Source of the DNA: an uncultured Clostridia bacterium
GTDB lineage: Bacteria > Bacillota > Clostridia > Christensenellales > Aristaeellaceae
Length of the DNA stretch: 64,000 nt
Assembly: GCA_947565865.1 (NCBI GenBank)
Contig: CANOHT010000008.1
Coordinates: 24,338 to 88,337 of the forward strand
Reading direction: 5' to 3'
The notes beneath the pieces are model-generated. The model saw only the letters and a program-made list of their open reading frames with translations. It was not told the DNA's origin and searched no databases. Shown here one piece after another: positions 41,572-57,278 of the stretch. The position numbers and the translations under genes were made by a program. Numbering within the stretch: position 1 is the first letter of the stretch; each line of letters begins with the position of its first letter.

Positions 41572-43536
41572 TTACTGCTGGGTCGGCTCGGGGGGCAGCT
41601 CGAAGCTGTCCTCCCGGTTGAAGTCGGCGTGCGCGGTAATGTAGTCCCGGCGGGGCTCCACCTTGTCGCCCATGAGGATGGTAATCAGCCGGTCAGCCTG
41701 GGCGGCGTCCTCGATGGTGACCTGCATCAGCTTGCGCTGGGTGGGATCCATGGTGGTGGCCCACAGCTGCTCCGGGTTCATCTCGCCCAGGCCCTTGTAG
41801 CGCTGGAGGCTGTATCCCTTGCCCGCCAGCTTGGTGAACCGGCTCAGCTCCTTGTCGTCATAGGCGTACCAGACATTACTGCCCTTCTGCACCTTGTACA
41901 GGGGCGGCATACCGATGTACACATGCCCGGCGGCGACAAGATCCTTCATGTAGCGGTAGAAGAAGGTCAGCAGGATGGCGCGGATGTGAGCGCCGTCCTG
42001 ATCGGCGTCGGAGAGGATGATGATCTTGTGGTACTTCAGATTCTGCAGATTGAAGCCGTCATCAATGGAGGTGCCCAAGGCGGTTATCAGGCTGCGGAAC
42101 TCCTCGTTGGCCAGCACCTGATCCAGCCGCTTTTTTTCCGCGTTGAGGGGCTTGCCGCGCAGGGGCAAAATGGCCTGGAAGCGGCTGTCGCGGCCCTGCT
42201 TGGCGCTGCCGCCGGCGGAATCGCCCTCGACGATGAACAGCTCGTTGTCCTCGGCCTTGCGCCCACGGCAGGCGGACAGCTTGCCCACCAGGGGCGCGGC
42301 CTCCAGCTGATTGGCCTTGCGGGCGTTGTCCCGGGTCTTGCGGGCGGCCTCCCGTACCTGGGCGGCCCGGATGGCCTTCTGCACGATTTGTGTGGCGATG
42401 TCCTGATTTTTCAGGTTATCCAGCCAGTCGGCCAGCTTTTCTGCAATGATGGCCTCCACCGCCGGACGAACCTCGCTGTTGCCCAGACGCCCCTTGGTCT
42501 GGCCCTCGAACTGAGGGTTTTTCACCATGGCGATGAGTACGCAGGTCAGGCCCTCCCGGAAGTCCTCGCCGGAGAGGTTGTTGTCCTTTTCCTTCAGCGC
42601 GCCGATCTTGCGGGCATAATCGTTCATGGCCTTGGTGAAGGCGGCCTTGAAGCCGGTCTCGTGGCTTCCGCCTTCGCCCGTGGGAATGTTGTTGACGTAG
42701 GAGAACATGCTCTCCGTGTAGCCGTCGGTGTACTGAATGGCGGCGCGGCAGATGATGGCGTCCCGCTGGCCCTCCATATAAATGGGCTCATCATGAAGGG
42801 TGGTCTTGTCAGCGTTGAGGTAGCGCACAAAATCGCTGATGCCGCCCTCGTAGTGGAAGGTCTTCTCCCGCAGGGCCGGGTCCTTCACGCGCTCGTCGGT
42901 GAAGGTAATCATCAGGCCGCGGTTCAGGTAGGCCAGCTCCTGCAGGCGGCGGGCCACCTGATCGCCGTTGAAGCGGGTGTCCTCAAAGATGGTATCGTCC
43001 GGCAAAAAGCGGATCAGGGAACCCTTTTTGCGGGTGTTGCCCACCTTCTGGAGAGGGCCGGTGGGAACGCCGGCCAGCACCTTGCCGTTCTCCACGCGGC
43101 TCTCAAAGCCGATACGATAATGGCTCCAATCCCGGTAGACATCAATGCTGACCCAGCGGGATAAGGCGTTGACCACTGACGCGCCTACGCCGTGGAGACC
43201 GCCGGAGTAGCTGTAATTTTCGTTGTTGAACTTGCCGCCGGCATGGAGCTTGGTGTAAATGACCTCCACGCCGGAGATGTGCAGGGTGGGATGCTCGTCC
43301 ACCGGCAGACCGCGCCCGTTGTCGAACACGGAGGCAGAGCCGTCCTGGTGCAGCGTGACCCGGACTTCATCCGCGAAGCCGTTGCTGGCCTCGTCAATGG
43401 CGTTGTCAACGATCTCCCAAAGCAGGTGATGCAGGCCCCGGGAGGAGGTGGTGCCAATGTACATGCCCGGCCGCATCCGAACGGCCTCAAGGCCTTCCAG
43501 CACCTGAATGCTGTCGGCGTTGTAGCTTTGCGTCAT
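41572..43536 (-). CDS. parE: Type IIA DNA topoisomerase subunit B (ParE-like)
   Basis: A 654-residue B subunit. The GHKL ATPase domain has GLEAVRMRPGMYIG, EIVDNAIDEA, DNGRGLPVDEH and GGLHGVGASVVNALS. The Toprim domain has FIVEGDSAGGSAKQGRD and LSDADQDGAHIRAILLTFFY. The end shows LQRYKGLGEMNPEQLW. The DADQDGAH form, not DADVDGSH, and the ParC-like partner suggest topoisomerase IV. AAGGAG lies 8 nt before the ATG, behind its own promoter. Confidence 0.88.
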   Translation of the reverse strand: MTQSYNADSIQVLEGLEAVRMRPGMYIGTTSSRGLHHLLWEIVDNAIDEASNGFADEVRVTLHQDGSASVFDNGRGLPVDEHPTLHISGVEVIYTKLHAGGKFNNENYSYSGGLHGVGASVVNALSRWVSIDVYRDWSHYRIGFESRVENGKVLAGVPTGPLQKVGNTRKKGSLIRFLPDDTIFEDTRFNGDQVARRLQELAYLNRGLMITFTDERVKDPALREKTFHYEGGISDFVRYLNADKTTLHDEPIYMEGQRDAIICRAAIQYTDGYTESMFSYVNNIPTGEGGSHETGFKAAFTKAMNDYARKIGALKEKDNNLSGEDFREGLTCVLIAMVKNPQFEGQTKGRLGNSEVRPAVEAIIAEKLADWLDNLKNQDIATQIVQKAIRAAQVREAARKTRDNARKANQLEAAPLVGKLSACRGRKAEDNELFIVEGDSAGGSAKQGRDSRFQAILPLRGKPLNAEKKRLDQVLANEEFRSLITALGTSIDDGFNLQNLKYHKIIILSDADQDGAHIRAILLTFFYRYMKDLVAAGHVYIGMPPLYKVQKGSNVWYAYDDKELSRFTKLAGKGYSLQRYKGLGEMNPEQLWATTMDPTQRKLMQVTIEDAAQADRLITILMGDKVEPRRDYITAHADFNREDSFELPPEPTQQ

Positions 43537-43591
43537 TCAGAAAACTCCTTAGGTTGTGGTGTAACGGGCAGATGCTTATCCGCCAACGATG

Positions 43592-43620
43592 ATTTTACCA
43601 TAAATAGAAAAGAATCGCAA
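43592..43620 (-). promoter_or_regulatory. Promoter of the parE-parC pair
   Basis: Minus strand: -35 TTGCGA (43615-43620), 17-nt spacer, -10 TAAAAT (43592-43597), 55 nt before the parE ATG. Confidence 0.65.
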
Positions 43621-43661
43621 GGGGAACACAAATGTACGTTCGCACTCTGCTTGCCGCTGGA

Positions 43662-44120
43662 TCAGCAGAGGATCAGCTCATAGGGTGGAAAGCGCTCCGT
43701 TCGCCAGGGAGTGTCCAGTGCTTTCAGCAGGGCGGGAACATCCTCGCGGAGCAGCGGCATGTCCAGCTTGAAGGAGCTTGCCAGCACAACGACGCCGCCG
43801 CTTCGCCGGACACGCAGGCACTCCGACAGAACCTGGGGCAGGCATTCCCGCAGGTGAAACAGGGCGTTGAGGAGCATCACCATGTCAAAGGCGTCGTCGG
43901 GAAAGGCCATGCTTGCCGCGTCCATCCGCTGAAAGGTGACGCCGGGTGAGGTCAGGACAGCGGGCCGGAGCCGGCAGGTATCCAGGTCAATGCAGGCGAC
44001 ATGGGCGGCGGAGCGCGCCGCGATCAGGGAAAAATCCCCGCTGCCGCAGGCGACTTCCAGCACCTCCCGACCGTCGATCATGCTGCCCAGATGGCGGGAC
44101 AAGCGTTCAAGCTGGGTCAT
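43662..44120 (-). CDS. Class I SAM-dependent methyltransferase
   Basis: A 152-residue small methyltransferase. The SAM-binding motif I is EVLEVACGSGDFSLIAA, the acidic loop that binds the ribose is CIDLDTC, and motif IV is DDAFDMVMLLNALFHL, all as in the Methyltransf_11 group. It lacks the C-terminal substrate region of larger enzymes, so its substrate is unknown. I chose the ATG at 44120, which overlaps the aroK stop (ATGA) and has GGGGGA upstream; the frame runs further upstream without support. Confidence 0.85.
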   Translation of the reverse strand: MTQLERLSRHLGSMIDGREVLEVACGSGDFSLIAARSAAHVACIDLDTCRLRPAVLTSPGVTFQRMDAASMAFPDDAFDMVMLLNALFHLRECLPQVLSECLRVRRSGGVVVLASSFKLDMPLLREDVPALLKALDTPWRTERFPPYELILC

Positions 44121-44629
44121 TCGGCATCCCCCTGTGCCTTCAGCAGGGTCTGCAGATAGAGCACGACCTCCCGAAGGCGCAGGCCGTCGCAGGGTACGGT
44201 CAGATGCGCCCATTGCGCGTAGAGCGGGCAGCGCTCGTTGTACAGATCCTGCAGCGTCCAGCCGGGCTTGATGGTGACGCCCCGGGCGTGAAGATCGCCC
44301 AGGCGCTCCTCGATCTGCTCGTAGGACAGGTGCAGGTAAACCACCGTGCCCAGCTGGCGCAGATGCTCCATGGCTTCCCGGCCATACACCACGCTGCCGC
44401 CGGTGGCAATGACGCTGTTTTCTGCCTGAAGACCGGCGTTGACGCTGTTTTCCAGCGCCCGGAAGCCGCTGTTGCCCAGTTCGTCCAGCAGGACGGAAAG
44501 CCGCTTGCCCGTCTGCCGCTGAATGACCAGGTCAGCGTCGATGAAGTCCATGGCCATGGCCTTGGCCAGCACCACGCCAACGGTGGATTTGCCGCAGCCG
44601 GGCATACCAATGAGCACGATATTCCCCAA
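44117..44629 (-). CDS. aroK: Shikimate kinase
   Basis: A 170-residue kinase that phosphorylates shikimate in aromatic amino-acid synthesis. The P-loop is IGMPGCGKST, the shikimate-binding Asp lies in FIDADLVIQ, the Arg in GFRALE, and the glycine strip in VIATGGSVVYG (Ser replaces the third Gly). The Walker/lid region and C-terminus have normal length. The start is TTG at 44629 with GGAGGG 6 nt upstream. The methyltransferase gene overlaps its end. Confidence 0.9.
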   Translation of the reverse strand: MGNIVLIGMPGCGKSTVGVVLAKAMAMDFIDADLVIQRQTGKRLSVLLDELGNSGFRALENSVNAGLQAENSVIATGGSVVYGREAMEHLRQLGTVVYLHLSYEQIEERLGDLHARGVTIKPGWTLQDLYNERCPLYAQWAHLTVPCDGLRLREVVLYLQTLLKAQGDAE

Positions 44630-44649
44630 GCTGAACCCTCCTTCTATTT

Positions 44650-44685
44650 TATCAGAAAAAGGAGCCTCCCCAGCGGGGAAACTCC
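44650..44685 (-). terminator. Intrinsic terminator behind rpoC
   Basis: Minus-strand hairpin GGAGTTTCCCC-GCT-GGGGAGGCTCC (stem with a 3-nt internal loop) followed by TTTTT. It lies about 120 nt behind the rpoC stop and directly before the aroK ribosome binding site. Confidence 0.65.
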
Positions 44686-44752
44686 CGTATTTTTCCCTTA
44701 CCCTTCACACGAATCGGTCTGCATCCGAAGGAATACGTCACCATCGCGGAAA

Positions 44753-44805
44753 GGACGTCCGGAGGGGTGAAACCCCTCTGGCGGGGTGCGGGGCAGGGCC
44801 CCTGC
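44753..44805. repeat. GC-rich double-palindrome element behind rpoC
   Basis: GAGGGGTGAAACCCCTC followed by TGGCGGGGTGC and GGGGCAGGGCCCC. It begins 1 nt behind the rpoC stop. Same family as the elements behind leuB, ilvD and ilvC. Confidence 0.75.
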
Positions 44806-44806
44806 A

Positions 44807-48373
<3,567 letters not shown>

Positions 48374-48426
48374 AAGGGTCCACGCTCCCTTCGCTACCAG
48401 TCAATAAAGCGGTTCAGGCGGCCTGC

Positions 48427-52254
<3,828 letters not shown>

Positions 52255-52343
52255 AGTAAGCCATCACCCCTTGTCATCGTCCGACCAGCATTCCGCTGCA
52301 TGGCTGTAAAATTTCCCGCTTGCATTTTGTACGCTATGCGTGT

Positions 52344-52372
52344 ACAATAGTCATTGCACGGGAAAAAGTCAA
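52344..52372 (-). promoter_or_regulatory. Downstream promoter (P2) of rpoB-rpoC
   Basis: Minus strand: -35 TTGACT (52367-52372), 17-nt spacer, -10 TATTGT (52344-52349), about 90 nt before the rpoB ATG. Confidence 0.7.
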
Positions 52373-52402
52373 CAGCATACAAAGATACTGATGCAATTTT
52401 AG

Positions 52403-52431
52403 ATTATATCATGGGTGTGCCAAGGTGTCAA
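52403..52431 (-). promoter_or_regulatory. Upstream promoter (P1) of rpoB-rpoC, perfect consensus
   Basis: Minus strand: -35 TTGACA (52426-52431), 17-nt spacer, -10 TATAAT (52403-52408). All twelve consensus positions match. It gives rpoBC a transcript start of its own, independent of ribosomal protein genes. Confidence 0.85.
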
Positions 52432-52482
52432 GTACTCCGGCTTCTTTTCTTTTGTTTGGAAGGGGAGGCTTTTTTCTTTTGG

Positions 52483-52510
52483 TTGCGACTCCGGTGTGTT
52501 GTGTTATACT
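52483..52510 (+). promoter_or_regulatory. Probable promoter of the two-domain esterase gene
   Basis: -35 TTGCGA (52483-52488), 16-nt spacer, -10 TATACT (52505-52510), 85 nt before the ATG at 52596. The rest of the rpoB-esterase gap shows only T- and purine-rich runs. Confidence 0.5.
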
Positions 52511-52595
52511 GGGCTTGACGCTGGCGAAGGCCGACTTCAGGGGGGCCTTGAAGTGAAGCGATATACCCGCGCCTAAGGGCGGAAGGGAGCGGCAA

Positions 52596-54548
52596 ATGTT
52601 TGAGGCTTTTGAGCAAATGACGCATCAGTACAACCGGACGTGCTACGAGCAATTGAAGGAATTCATCTACCGAAACCAGGAAGCGATGTTCGACCAGGGA
52701 GACGCGCGGCGTGACCAGGTGAAGACGCCGGAGGCCTTGCGGCGATACAACGAGGCCATGCGGGCCGCGTTTGTGGAGGCCATCGGCGGGCGGATGAGCT
52801 GTGACGCGCCGCTGAATCCGCGTGTCGCAGGCCGGACGGACATGGGGGATTATATTGTGGAGGCCGTGGTCTTCAATTCCCGCCCGCGCACCTATGTCAC
52901 GGCATCCTTGTACATCCCCAAGGGTGTGCCGCTGCCCGGCCCGGCGGTGCTGTTCCTGTGCGGACACGCGCCTTTGGGCCGGATGGACGAGGATTATCAG
53001 CGGGTGTGCTGGACGCTGGTCAAGGCCGGATTGATCGTGCTGGCGATGGATCCGCTGGGCCAGGGCGAACGGTCGAACTTCTACGACCATAACGCGGGAG
53101 CTTTCACGATTCAGCGCACCTCTCCTGACCATGACGCCTGCGGTGTGCCGGCGCTGACCACCGGGCGAACGCTGCAGCAATATTTTCTCCTGGACGAAAT
53201 GCGGGCGGTGGACTATATGCTGACCCGGCCGGAGATCGACCCCAAGCGCATCGGCGTTACCGGCAATTCCGGCGGCGGTACGCAGACCATGGCGATGATG
53301 GCCGTGGATGATCGAATCGCCGCCGCGGCTCCCGGCACCTTCGTTACCAGCCGGCGGGAATATATGCGCCTGGGTCAAGCGCAGGATGCCGAGCAGATCT
53401 GGCCCGGCATCGCGGCCAAAGGCTTCGACCATGCGAATCCGCTGATGATCTTCGCGCCCCGTCCGGCGATGATTCTGGCCGTTCAGTGCGATTTCTTCCC
53501 CATCGAGGGCACGCTGGAGACCTACGAAGCCGCCAAGAAAGCCTACGCGCTGTATGGCAAAGCGGACAGCCTCCGCCTGGTTGTGGACAACGATACCCAC
53601 GCCTACACGCCAACGCTTGCCGTCAGAGCGGCGGAATTCTTCTCCGAGGTGCTGGGGGGACGGCGGATCACGGTGGACAACAGCGGTTTCACGCCCCTGC
53701 CGGAGGAGGCGCTGCGCGTGACGCAGACCGGGCAGGTCAAGGGGGAAATCAGGGACGCCCGGTTTGTTCCGCAGGAGGTCGCGGCCTTTGCCGCCGAACT
53801 GCGCGCGGCACGGCTGGCGCTGCCGGAGGAAACCCGGATGGCGCGGGCGCGGGCCTGGCTGACGGAGCGGGTCATGTTCGGCCGTGCTCCGGCGCCGTTC
53901 CATGCCCGGGTTTTCCCTCGGTCGGCCTGTGTGCAGACAGGTGGGTATATGGGCGTCAGCGTCAGCTGGTGGACGCAGAAGCGCCTGTTCGCCTTTGGCA
54001 ATCTCATCAAGCTGGAAAAGGACGAGGGAACGCCAGGGATGCCCACCGTACTGGCTGTCTGGGAGGACGGCACGAAAAAAATCGCCGCCCATGAGACGTG
54101 GATCCGTGCCCAATGTGAGGCTGGGTATCAGGTGCTGGTGCTGGACGTGCCGGGGATGGGCGCCATCGAGCAGCGGAACATGACGCTGGGGGCGAGCTAC
54201 AAGGGGGCCTTCGGCACGCTGTACACGCTGTGCGGCAACCTGCTGTTTATGGGTGACAGCATGGCGGCCATGCGCGTTTGGGATGTGCTCCGGGCTATCG
54301 AAATGTTGGGCGAGGTCTTCGGCGTGGCGGAGAAGGACGTGACTCTGTACTGCGAGGGCCCCGAGGGCGTGTACGGCGTCATGGCCGCCTTCCTGAACGA
54401 GCGGGTGGGCGTCCGCTATGGAGAAGGGCTGCTGGACAGCGTGGAGCGCCGGTATATGCGGCGGGAGGCGTTTGCGTATGATAACAGCCTGCCGCTGCTG
54501 ATTCCCGGGATGCTGGCCTATTTTGATTATGAGGAGCTTAGGCGCTGA
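52596..54548 (+). CDS. Two-domain alpha/beta hydrolase (acetyl xylan esterase/S9-like)
   Basis: A 650-residue protein. The first half (about 90-370) is an alpha/beta hydrolase: AVLFLCGHAPLG oxyanion region, VLAMDPLGQGERSNF, nucleophile elbow GVTGNSGGGTQ with Ser225, and the catalytic His335 in NDTHAYTP. This fits acetyl xylan esterase or Abhydrolase_7-type enzymes. The second half repeats the pattern (VLVLDVPGMGAIEQRN, LYCEGPEGVYGVMAA), but its elbow has Glu in place of Ser, so it looks like a degenerate duplicate. There is no signal peptide, suggesting cytoplasmic deacylation of imported glycans or another ester. AGGGAG lies 6 nt before the ATG. Confidence 0.82.
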   Translation: MFEAFEQMTHQYNRTCYEQLKEFIYRNQEAMFDQGDARRDQVKTPEALRRYNEAMRAAFVEAIGGRMSCDAPLNPRVAGRTDMGDYIVEAVVFNSRPRTYVTASLYIPKGVPLPGPAVLFLCGHAPLGRMDEDYQRVCWTLVKAGLIVLAMDPLGQGERSNFYDHNAGAFTIQRTSPDHDACGVPALTTGRTLQQYFLLDEMRAVDYMLTRPEIDPKRIGVTGNSGGGTQTMAMMAVDDRIAAAAPGTFVTSRREYMRLGQAQDAEQIWPGIAAKGFDHANPLMIFAPRPAMILAVQCDFFPIEGTLETYEAAKKAYALYGKADSLRLVVDNDTHAYTPTLAVRAAEFFSEVLGGRRITVDNSGFTPLPEEALRVTQTGQVKGEIRDARFVPQEVAAFAAELRAARLALPEETRMARARAWLTERVMFGRAPAPFHARVFPRSACVQTGGYMGVSVSWWTQKRLFAFGNLIKLEKDEGTPGMPTVLAVWEDGTKKIAAHETWIRAQCEAGYQVLVLDVPGMGAIEQRNMTLGASYKGAFGTLYTLCGNLLFMGDSMAAMRVWDVLRAIEMLGEVFGVAEKDVTLYCEGPEGVYGVMAAFLNERVGVRYGEGLLDSVERRYMRREAFAYDNSLPLLIPGMLAYFDYEELRR

Positions 54549-54552
54549 ACAT

Positions 54553-54590
54553 AAAAACAGCCTGTCCTGGCGCGGCTAACGGACGGGCTG
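54553..54590 (-). terminator. Intrinsic terminator of the SpoIID-like gene
   Basis: Hairpin CAGCCCGTCC / GGACAGGCTG with a 13-nt loop; on the minus strand it is followed by TTTTTATG. It lies between the convergent esterase and SpoIID-like genes and may partly serve both. Confidence 0.7.
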
Positions 54591-54642
54591 TGTGTCGAAT
54601 CATGGGGATAGCCGTCGGTCTATATAAAGAGGAAGCTTTGTT

Positions 54643-55629
54643 TTACAGCGATTGATCCCCGGCGGCAGCGTCGTCCCACAGCTGAGCCACCTCCAGCCCG
54701 TCATAATAGTGCAGGGCGATTTCGATGCCGGTCTTGCCGTCCATGGCCAGGGCATAGGCGCCCCACTGGGGCATCCCGACGCCGTGGCCGTAGCCTTTGC
54801 CGGCCATGGTGATTGTCTGACCGTCATATTCCAGCTCGGTGAGCAGCGTGGAGCGCATGACGGTGCTGCCCAGCTCCAGCCGAAGCCGGGCGGCATTGAT
54901 GGCCACGCCGTCCACCGTCAGGATCACGGCCCTGCCGCTGGGCCCTTTTTCCGTGATGGCGACATCGGTGATGGTTTCCAGCTTGGCCCCGGCGCGGCGG
55001 CAGGCGGCCAGAAAATCCTTCCGGGAGAAGGCTGCCTTCCAGGCCTTGGCCGAAGCCGGGGCGGCGTCGCTCTCCAGTCCGGGGCCGACCTTGGTGTAGG
55101 CAGGCTCGGCCTCCTGCCAGTCAAGCCCTTCCTTGGCCAGGGCGGTGATCCCCCCGGCATGGGCGTGGAACCAGGTATAGGGCAAACTGCCCGAGGGCGT
55201 CACCAGCACCTGCCCCGCGGTCTCCCGAACGGCCTGGCGCACCCGATCATTGATTCGGCCGCGGTTGTAGGCCTGGGCTTCGGCGATGTCCGTGGATATG
55301 TCCGCGCCCTCGTAACGGCTTTTCCGCTCCGACACAAAGCGCATAACGAAGGTGCGGGCCAGGATAGCCTGCGCCTTCAAGGCCTCCAGGGGCCAGTCGT
55401 TGGGGATTTCCCCGGCCACCACCCCGGTGACGTAGGTTTCCACATCCATTTCCCGGACGATGTTTTCCTCGGCCACATAGACCGCCAGCAGCGGGCGGCC
55501 GCCTTCATCCAGATTCAGATGGGGAGGAAGGGTCGGCAGGTTGTAAGGATGCGGGTCAGGCGCGGCCTCGGGCGCGGCGCAGGCGCCGAGTAGCAGGCAG
55601 AGTATCAGGTAAGAAGCAAAGCGTTTCAT
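54643..55629 (-). CDS. SpoIID/LytB domain lipoprotein
   Basis: A 328-residue lipoprotein: the signal ends in LLLGAC with lipobox Cys17. The SpoIID domain follows (LLAVYVAEENIVREMDVETY, VTGVVAGEIPNDWPLEALKA, QAILARTFVMRF, YTWFHAHAGGITALAKEGLD, GKGYGHGVGMPQWGAYALAM). SpoIID enzymes are lytic transglycosylases acting on denuded peptidoglycan during engulfment; relatives work in vegetative cells. The lipobox, unlike the membrane anchor of SpoIID itself, suggests a paralogue. AGGAGG lies 6 nt before the ATG at 55629; the frame is open upstream without signals. Confidence 0.9.
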   Translation of the reverse strand: MKRFASYLILCLLLGACAAPEAAPDPHPYNLPTLPPHLNLDEGGRPLLAVYVAEENIVREMDVETYVTGVVAGEIPNDWPLEALKAQAILARTFVMRFVSERKSRYEGADISTDIAEAQAYNRGRINDRVRQAVRETAGQVLVTPSGSLPYTWFHAHAGGITALAKEGLDWQEAEPAYTKVGPGLESDAAPASAKAWKAAFSRKDFLAACRRAGAKLETITDVAITEKGPSGRAVILTVDGVAINAARLRLELGSTVMRSTLLTELEYDGQTITMAGKGYGHGVGMPQWGAYALAMDGKTGIEIALHYYDGLEVAQLWDDAAAGDQSL

Positions 55630-55708
55630 GGTATACCTCCTGTGTTCAGCATGCCCCGGAAGCGCGAAAAAATTGCCGTCTTCAGGGGCGAAAACGGCGG
55701 GAAATCCG

Positions 55709-55737
55709 TTGACAAGGGGCATAAAGCATGGTATGAT
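55709..55737 (+). promoter_or_regulatory. Promoter of the str/ribosomal operon
   Basis: -35 TTGACA (55709-55714), 17-nt spacer, -10 TATGAT (55732-55737), 78 nt before the GTG of the ybxF-like gene. It drives ybxF-rpsL-rpsG-fusA-tuf and perhaps onward to rplA. Confidence 0.85.
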
Positions 55738-55815
55738 AATCGGGTTGACGCATACAGCGGCGAGGTGTGCCCTTTTTGGGGTGCGCCTATGCGCGGATGG
55801 ATGGGAGGAATCAGC

Positions 55816-56058
55816 GTGGAAAGCTTGGTGAACGCGGCCTCGAAGGTAGTCGGCACCCGCCAGGTGCTTCGCGGGCTGAAGGCCGGTACCGTCCGACGGG
55901 TGTATGTGGCCAACGATGCGGATACGTATCTGTATCAGCAGGTGGTTCGCGCGGCGGAAGCCGCCGGGGCGCCCGTGGTGCGGGTCGCGTCCATGAAGGA
56001 GCTCGGACATGCCTTGGGGCTGCAGGTTGCCTGCGCCGCCGCTGGCATCAACGGGTAA
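55816..56058 (+). CDS. ybxF: L7Ae family ribosome-associated protein (YbxF-like)
   Basis: An 80-residue RNA-binding protein of the L7Ae/L30e/YbxF family, which binds kink-turn RNA. The fold is visible in VGTRQVLRGLKAGTVRRVYV, ANDADTYLYQQVVRAAEAAG, APVVRVASMKELGHALGL and CAAAGING. The GTG start at 55816 has GGGAGG 7 nt upstream; longer frames upstream have no such site. In Bacillus and Clostridium this gene lies between rpoC and rpsL; here it is the first gene of the str operon and rpoC is elsewhere. Confidence 0.88.
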   Translation: MESLVNAASKVVGTRQVLRGLKAGTVRRVYVANDADTYLYQQVVRAAEAAGAPVVRVASMKELGHALGLQVACAAAGING

Positions 56059-56125
56059 CATACCAACGCCAATAAGTTTCCGAGGGTTGCGGAAATTTTT
56101 GGACATAATTTCAGGAGGTGCTTCC

Positions 56126-56500
56126 ATGCCCACGATCAACCAGTTGATTCGTAAGGGTCGCGAGAAGGTTGCCAACAAGTCCACTGCGCCCATTCTGCAG
56201 GGCTGCCCGCAGAAGCGCGGTGTTTGCCTGAGCGTCAAGACCACGACGCCCAAGAAGCCCAACTCCGCCCTGCGTAAGATCGCCCGTATCCGTCTGACCA
56301 ACTCCATTGAGGGTACCTGCTACATCCCCGGCATCGGCCACAACCTGCAGGAGCATAGCGTTGTGCTGATCCGCGGCGGTCGTGTGCGCGACCTGCCTGG
56401 TGTGCGTTACCACATCATTCGCGGCGCGCTGGATACCGCCGGCGTCGCCAAGCGTATGCAGGCCCGTTCCCTGTACGGCGCCAAGCGCCCGAAGAAGTAA
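56126..56500 (+). CDS. rpsL: Ribosomal protein S12
   Basis: A 124-residue S12 of the 30S decoding centre. The family start MPTINQLIRKGRE and the streptomycin loop TTTPKKPNSALRKIARIRL carry the wild-type Lys. GIGHNLQEHSVVLIRGGRVR and the PGVRYHIIRG loop are intact. AGGAGGTG lies 7 nt before the ATG at 56126; the upstream extension of the frame is not used. It follows the ybxF-like gene by 67 nt. Confidence 0.98.
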   Translation: MPTINQLIRKGREKVANKSTAPILQGCPQKRGVCLSVKTTTPKKPNSALRKIARIRLTNSIEGTCYIPGIGHNLQEHSVVLIRGGRVRDLPGVRYHIIRGALDTAGVAKRMQARSLYGAKRPKK

Positions 56501-56743
56501 GGCGCGCGCCGAAGACGTTCTATCCATACGCAGCCTGACACGGCGATCCCATGCCGTGGGGACACGCGCCTGCCCTTGGAACCGGGCAGGAGGGCTTGTT
56601 TCCACATGACTGGCCGCCATTTCGGTCTTGAACGAGACCGGGACGCTTGATGCTGACTTGCGCCCGTCGGGAGAGGATGAGGACGCCGTGGCGCGTTGCC
56701 CCACGTCGCAGAGAACATTTGGATTTTAGTAGGAGGGAATACT
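56501..56743 (+). promoter_or_regulatory. Long structured rpsL-rpsG spacer, possible S7 regulatory site
   Basis: A 243-nt spacer, longer than usual for this gene pair, with a hairpin CCTGCCC-loop-GGGCAGG (56569-56589) and other GC-rich inverted repeats. In E. coli the rpsL-rpsG spacer binds S7 for translational feedback. Whether this spacer does the same is inference. No ORF or promoter stands out. Confidence 0.3.
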
Positions 56744-57214
56744 ATGCCCCGTCGCGGTTTTGTACCCAAGCGCGAGGTGCTGCCGGATCCCGTACACGGG
56801 ACCACGGTGGTGACCAAGCTGATTAACCAGATTATGCTGGACGGCAAGCGCGGTGTCGCGCAGGATGTCTGCTATACCGCCTTTGAGACCATTGCTGAGA
56901 AGACCGGCAAGGACGCCAACGAGGTGTTCCAGGCCGCACTGAACAATGTAGCTCCTTCCCTGGAGTGCAAGGCCCGCCGCGTTGGCGGTGCCACCTACCA
57001 GGTGCCCCTCGAAATCCGTCCTGAGCGCCGCCAGACCCTGGCGCTGCGCTGGCTGGTAGAGTTCTCCCGCAAGCGCGGCGAGAAGACCATGGCCGAGCGC
57101 CTGGCCGCTGAACTGATGGACGCCGCCAACAACACCGGCGCTTCCGTCAAGCGCAAGGAAGAAATGCACCGTATGGCCGAGGCCAACAAGGCCTTCGCTC
57201 ATTACCGCTGGTAA
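56744..57214 (+). CDS. rpsG: Ribosomal protein S7
   Basis: A 156-residue S7, which nucleates assembly of the 30S head. Family blocks are MPRRGFVPKREVLPDPVHG, LINQIMLDGKRGVAQDVCYT, EVFQAALNNVAPSLECKARR, VGGATYQVPLEIRPERR, LALRWLVEFSRKR and the C-terminal EEMHRMAEANKAFAHYRW. The length is exactly typical. AGGAGG lies before the ATG at 56744. fusA follows 64 nt later. Confidence 0.98.
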   Translation: MPRRGFVPKREVLPDPVHGTTVVTKLINQIMLDGKRGVAQDVCYTAFETIAEKTGKDANEVFQAALNNVAPSLECKARRVGGATYQVPLEIRPERRQTLALRWLVEFSRKRGEKTMAERLAAELMDAANNTGASVKRKEEMHRMAEANKAFAHYRW

Positions 57215-57278
57215 GATACGGTCGCCGTATCTGCCCGCCGTAATTCGACGCTGTATCAGCTGAAAGGAGCGAACGCCA

